Shown piece by piece: positions 46,428 through 46,546 of a DNA stretch of 46,546 nt (positions are counted from its first letter, which is position 1; each line of letters begins with the position of its first letter). Source of the DNA: Candidatus Nomurabacteria bacterium (lineage in GTDB: Bacteria; Patescibacteriota; Minisyncoccia; Phycocordibacterales; UBA9973); the NCBI GenBank assembly GCA_026395895.1, contig JAPLXV010000020.1, forward strand, positions 1 through 46,546, read 5' to 3'. Under the pieces are notes generated by a model. It was not told the origin of the DNA and did not search any database. It saw only the letters and a list, made by a program, of their open reading frames with translations. A program made the position numbers and the translations under genes.

Positions 46428-46546
46428 ACGAAATTCGGCGGCGGCGAAAAAAAATTGGAATTGGAAAGCGAGGGCGGGCAAAAATTCCTTCCCCCCAACC
46501 CCCTTCCTTTTTGCCCGCCCGAGCGATTGGATTTTAAAATTCGGAA
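46428..46546. repeat. 119-bp terminal inverted repeat of island, right copy
   Basis: Perfect inverted copy of 43701-43819, ending at the window edge. A small ATTTCGC-AAA-GCGAAAT hairpin lies directly to its left (46411-46427). Confidence 0.95.

Larger units (their letters stand above)
43701..46546. mobile_element. Island bounded by 119-bp inverted repeats
   Basis: 2.85 kb between two perfect inverted repeats, containing five minus-strand genes headed by an XRE regulator and three copies of a 20-bp direct repeat at gene 3' ends. No transposase or integrase is inside, so mobility would depend on another source. The right repeat reaches the window edge and may continue beyond it. Confidence 0.6.

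Overview
The window looks like a chromosomal segment of a Candidate Phyla Radiation (Patescibacteria) bacterium, most likely a Parcubacteria lineage. This is inferred from gene content and style, not from a marker phylogeny. The DNA is AT-rich and tightly packed. Transketolase is split into two genes, YchF and enolase are shortened, and DUF5671, lamin-tail and DUF559 proteins typical of these genomes are present. Many extended -10 promoters sit so close to the start codon that the transcripts should be leaderless.

Layout. 1-5.2 kb: a pentose-phosphate set (ribulose-phosphate epimerase cut by the window edge, HAD phosphatase, split transketolase, PfkB kinase) plus a urea transporter. 5.2-13.1 kb: a lamin-tail surface protein, YchF, an rRNA methyltransferase, a DUF5671 membrane protein and a very large leucyl-tRNA synthetase. 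13.2-17.0 kb: an O-antigen-ligase/TPR protein and MurJ. 17.0-21.0 kb: an accessory block with a REP-associated tyrosine transposase (RAYT) between two matching hairpins, then phage-like genes (a propeller protein with a pentanucleotide repeat, a coiled-coil protein, a glycosyltransferase). 21.0-34.6 kb: LepA, an FtsB-like protein, and a lower-glycolysis series (2-hydroxyacid dehydrogenase, glycerate 2-kinase, enolase, PEP synthase) with a DHH pyrophosphatase-like protein, DUF3800, glutaredoxin, matrixin and three tRNAs. 34.7-42.0 kb, minus strand: Hsp20, PrsW, valyl-tRNA synthetase with an in-frame TAA, TsaD next to tRNA-Val, glutamate dehydrogenase, a sugar nucleotidyltransferase and a family-4-like UDG. 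42.1-43.0 kb: an IS481-type insertion sequence. 43.1-43.6 kb: two small membrane proteins. 43.7-46.5 kb: an island between perfect 119-bp inverted repeats.

The most striking theme is palindromic DNA inside essential genes. At least three repeat families, plus several single hairpins, lie in-frame in leuS, lepA, tsaD, the methyltransferase gene and the lamin-tail gene. In leuS, a pair of 31-bp inverted repeats (29/31 match) encloses about 1 kb encoding a serine hydrolase domain and a DUF559 nuclease domain, so the synthetase reads straight through what looks like a transposable unit. The lepA element has the inverted-dimer shape of a REPIN, and a RAYT gene is present; that the RAYT moves these elements is inference.

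The second candidate system is the right-hand island: 119-bp perfect inverted repeats, each able to fold into a hairpin with a G-rich loop, around an XRE regulator with an operator-like inverted repeat and four genes of unknown function, three of which share a 20-bp direct repeat at their 3' ends, like cassettes.
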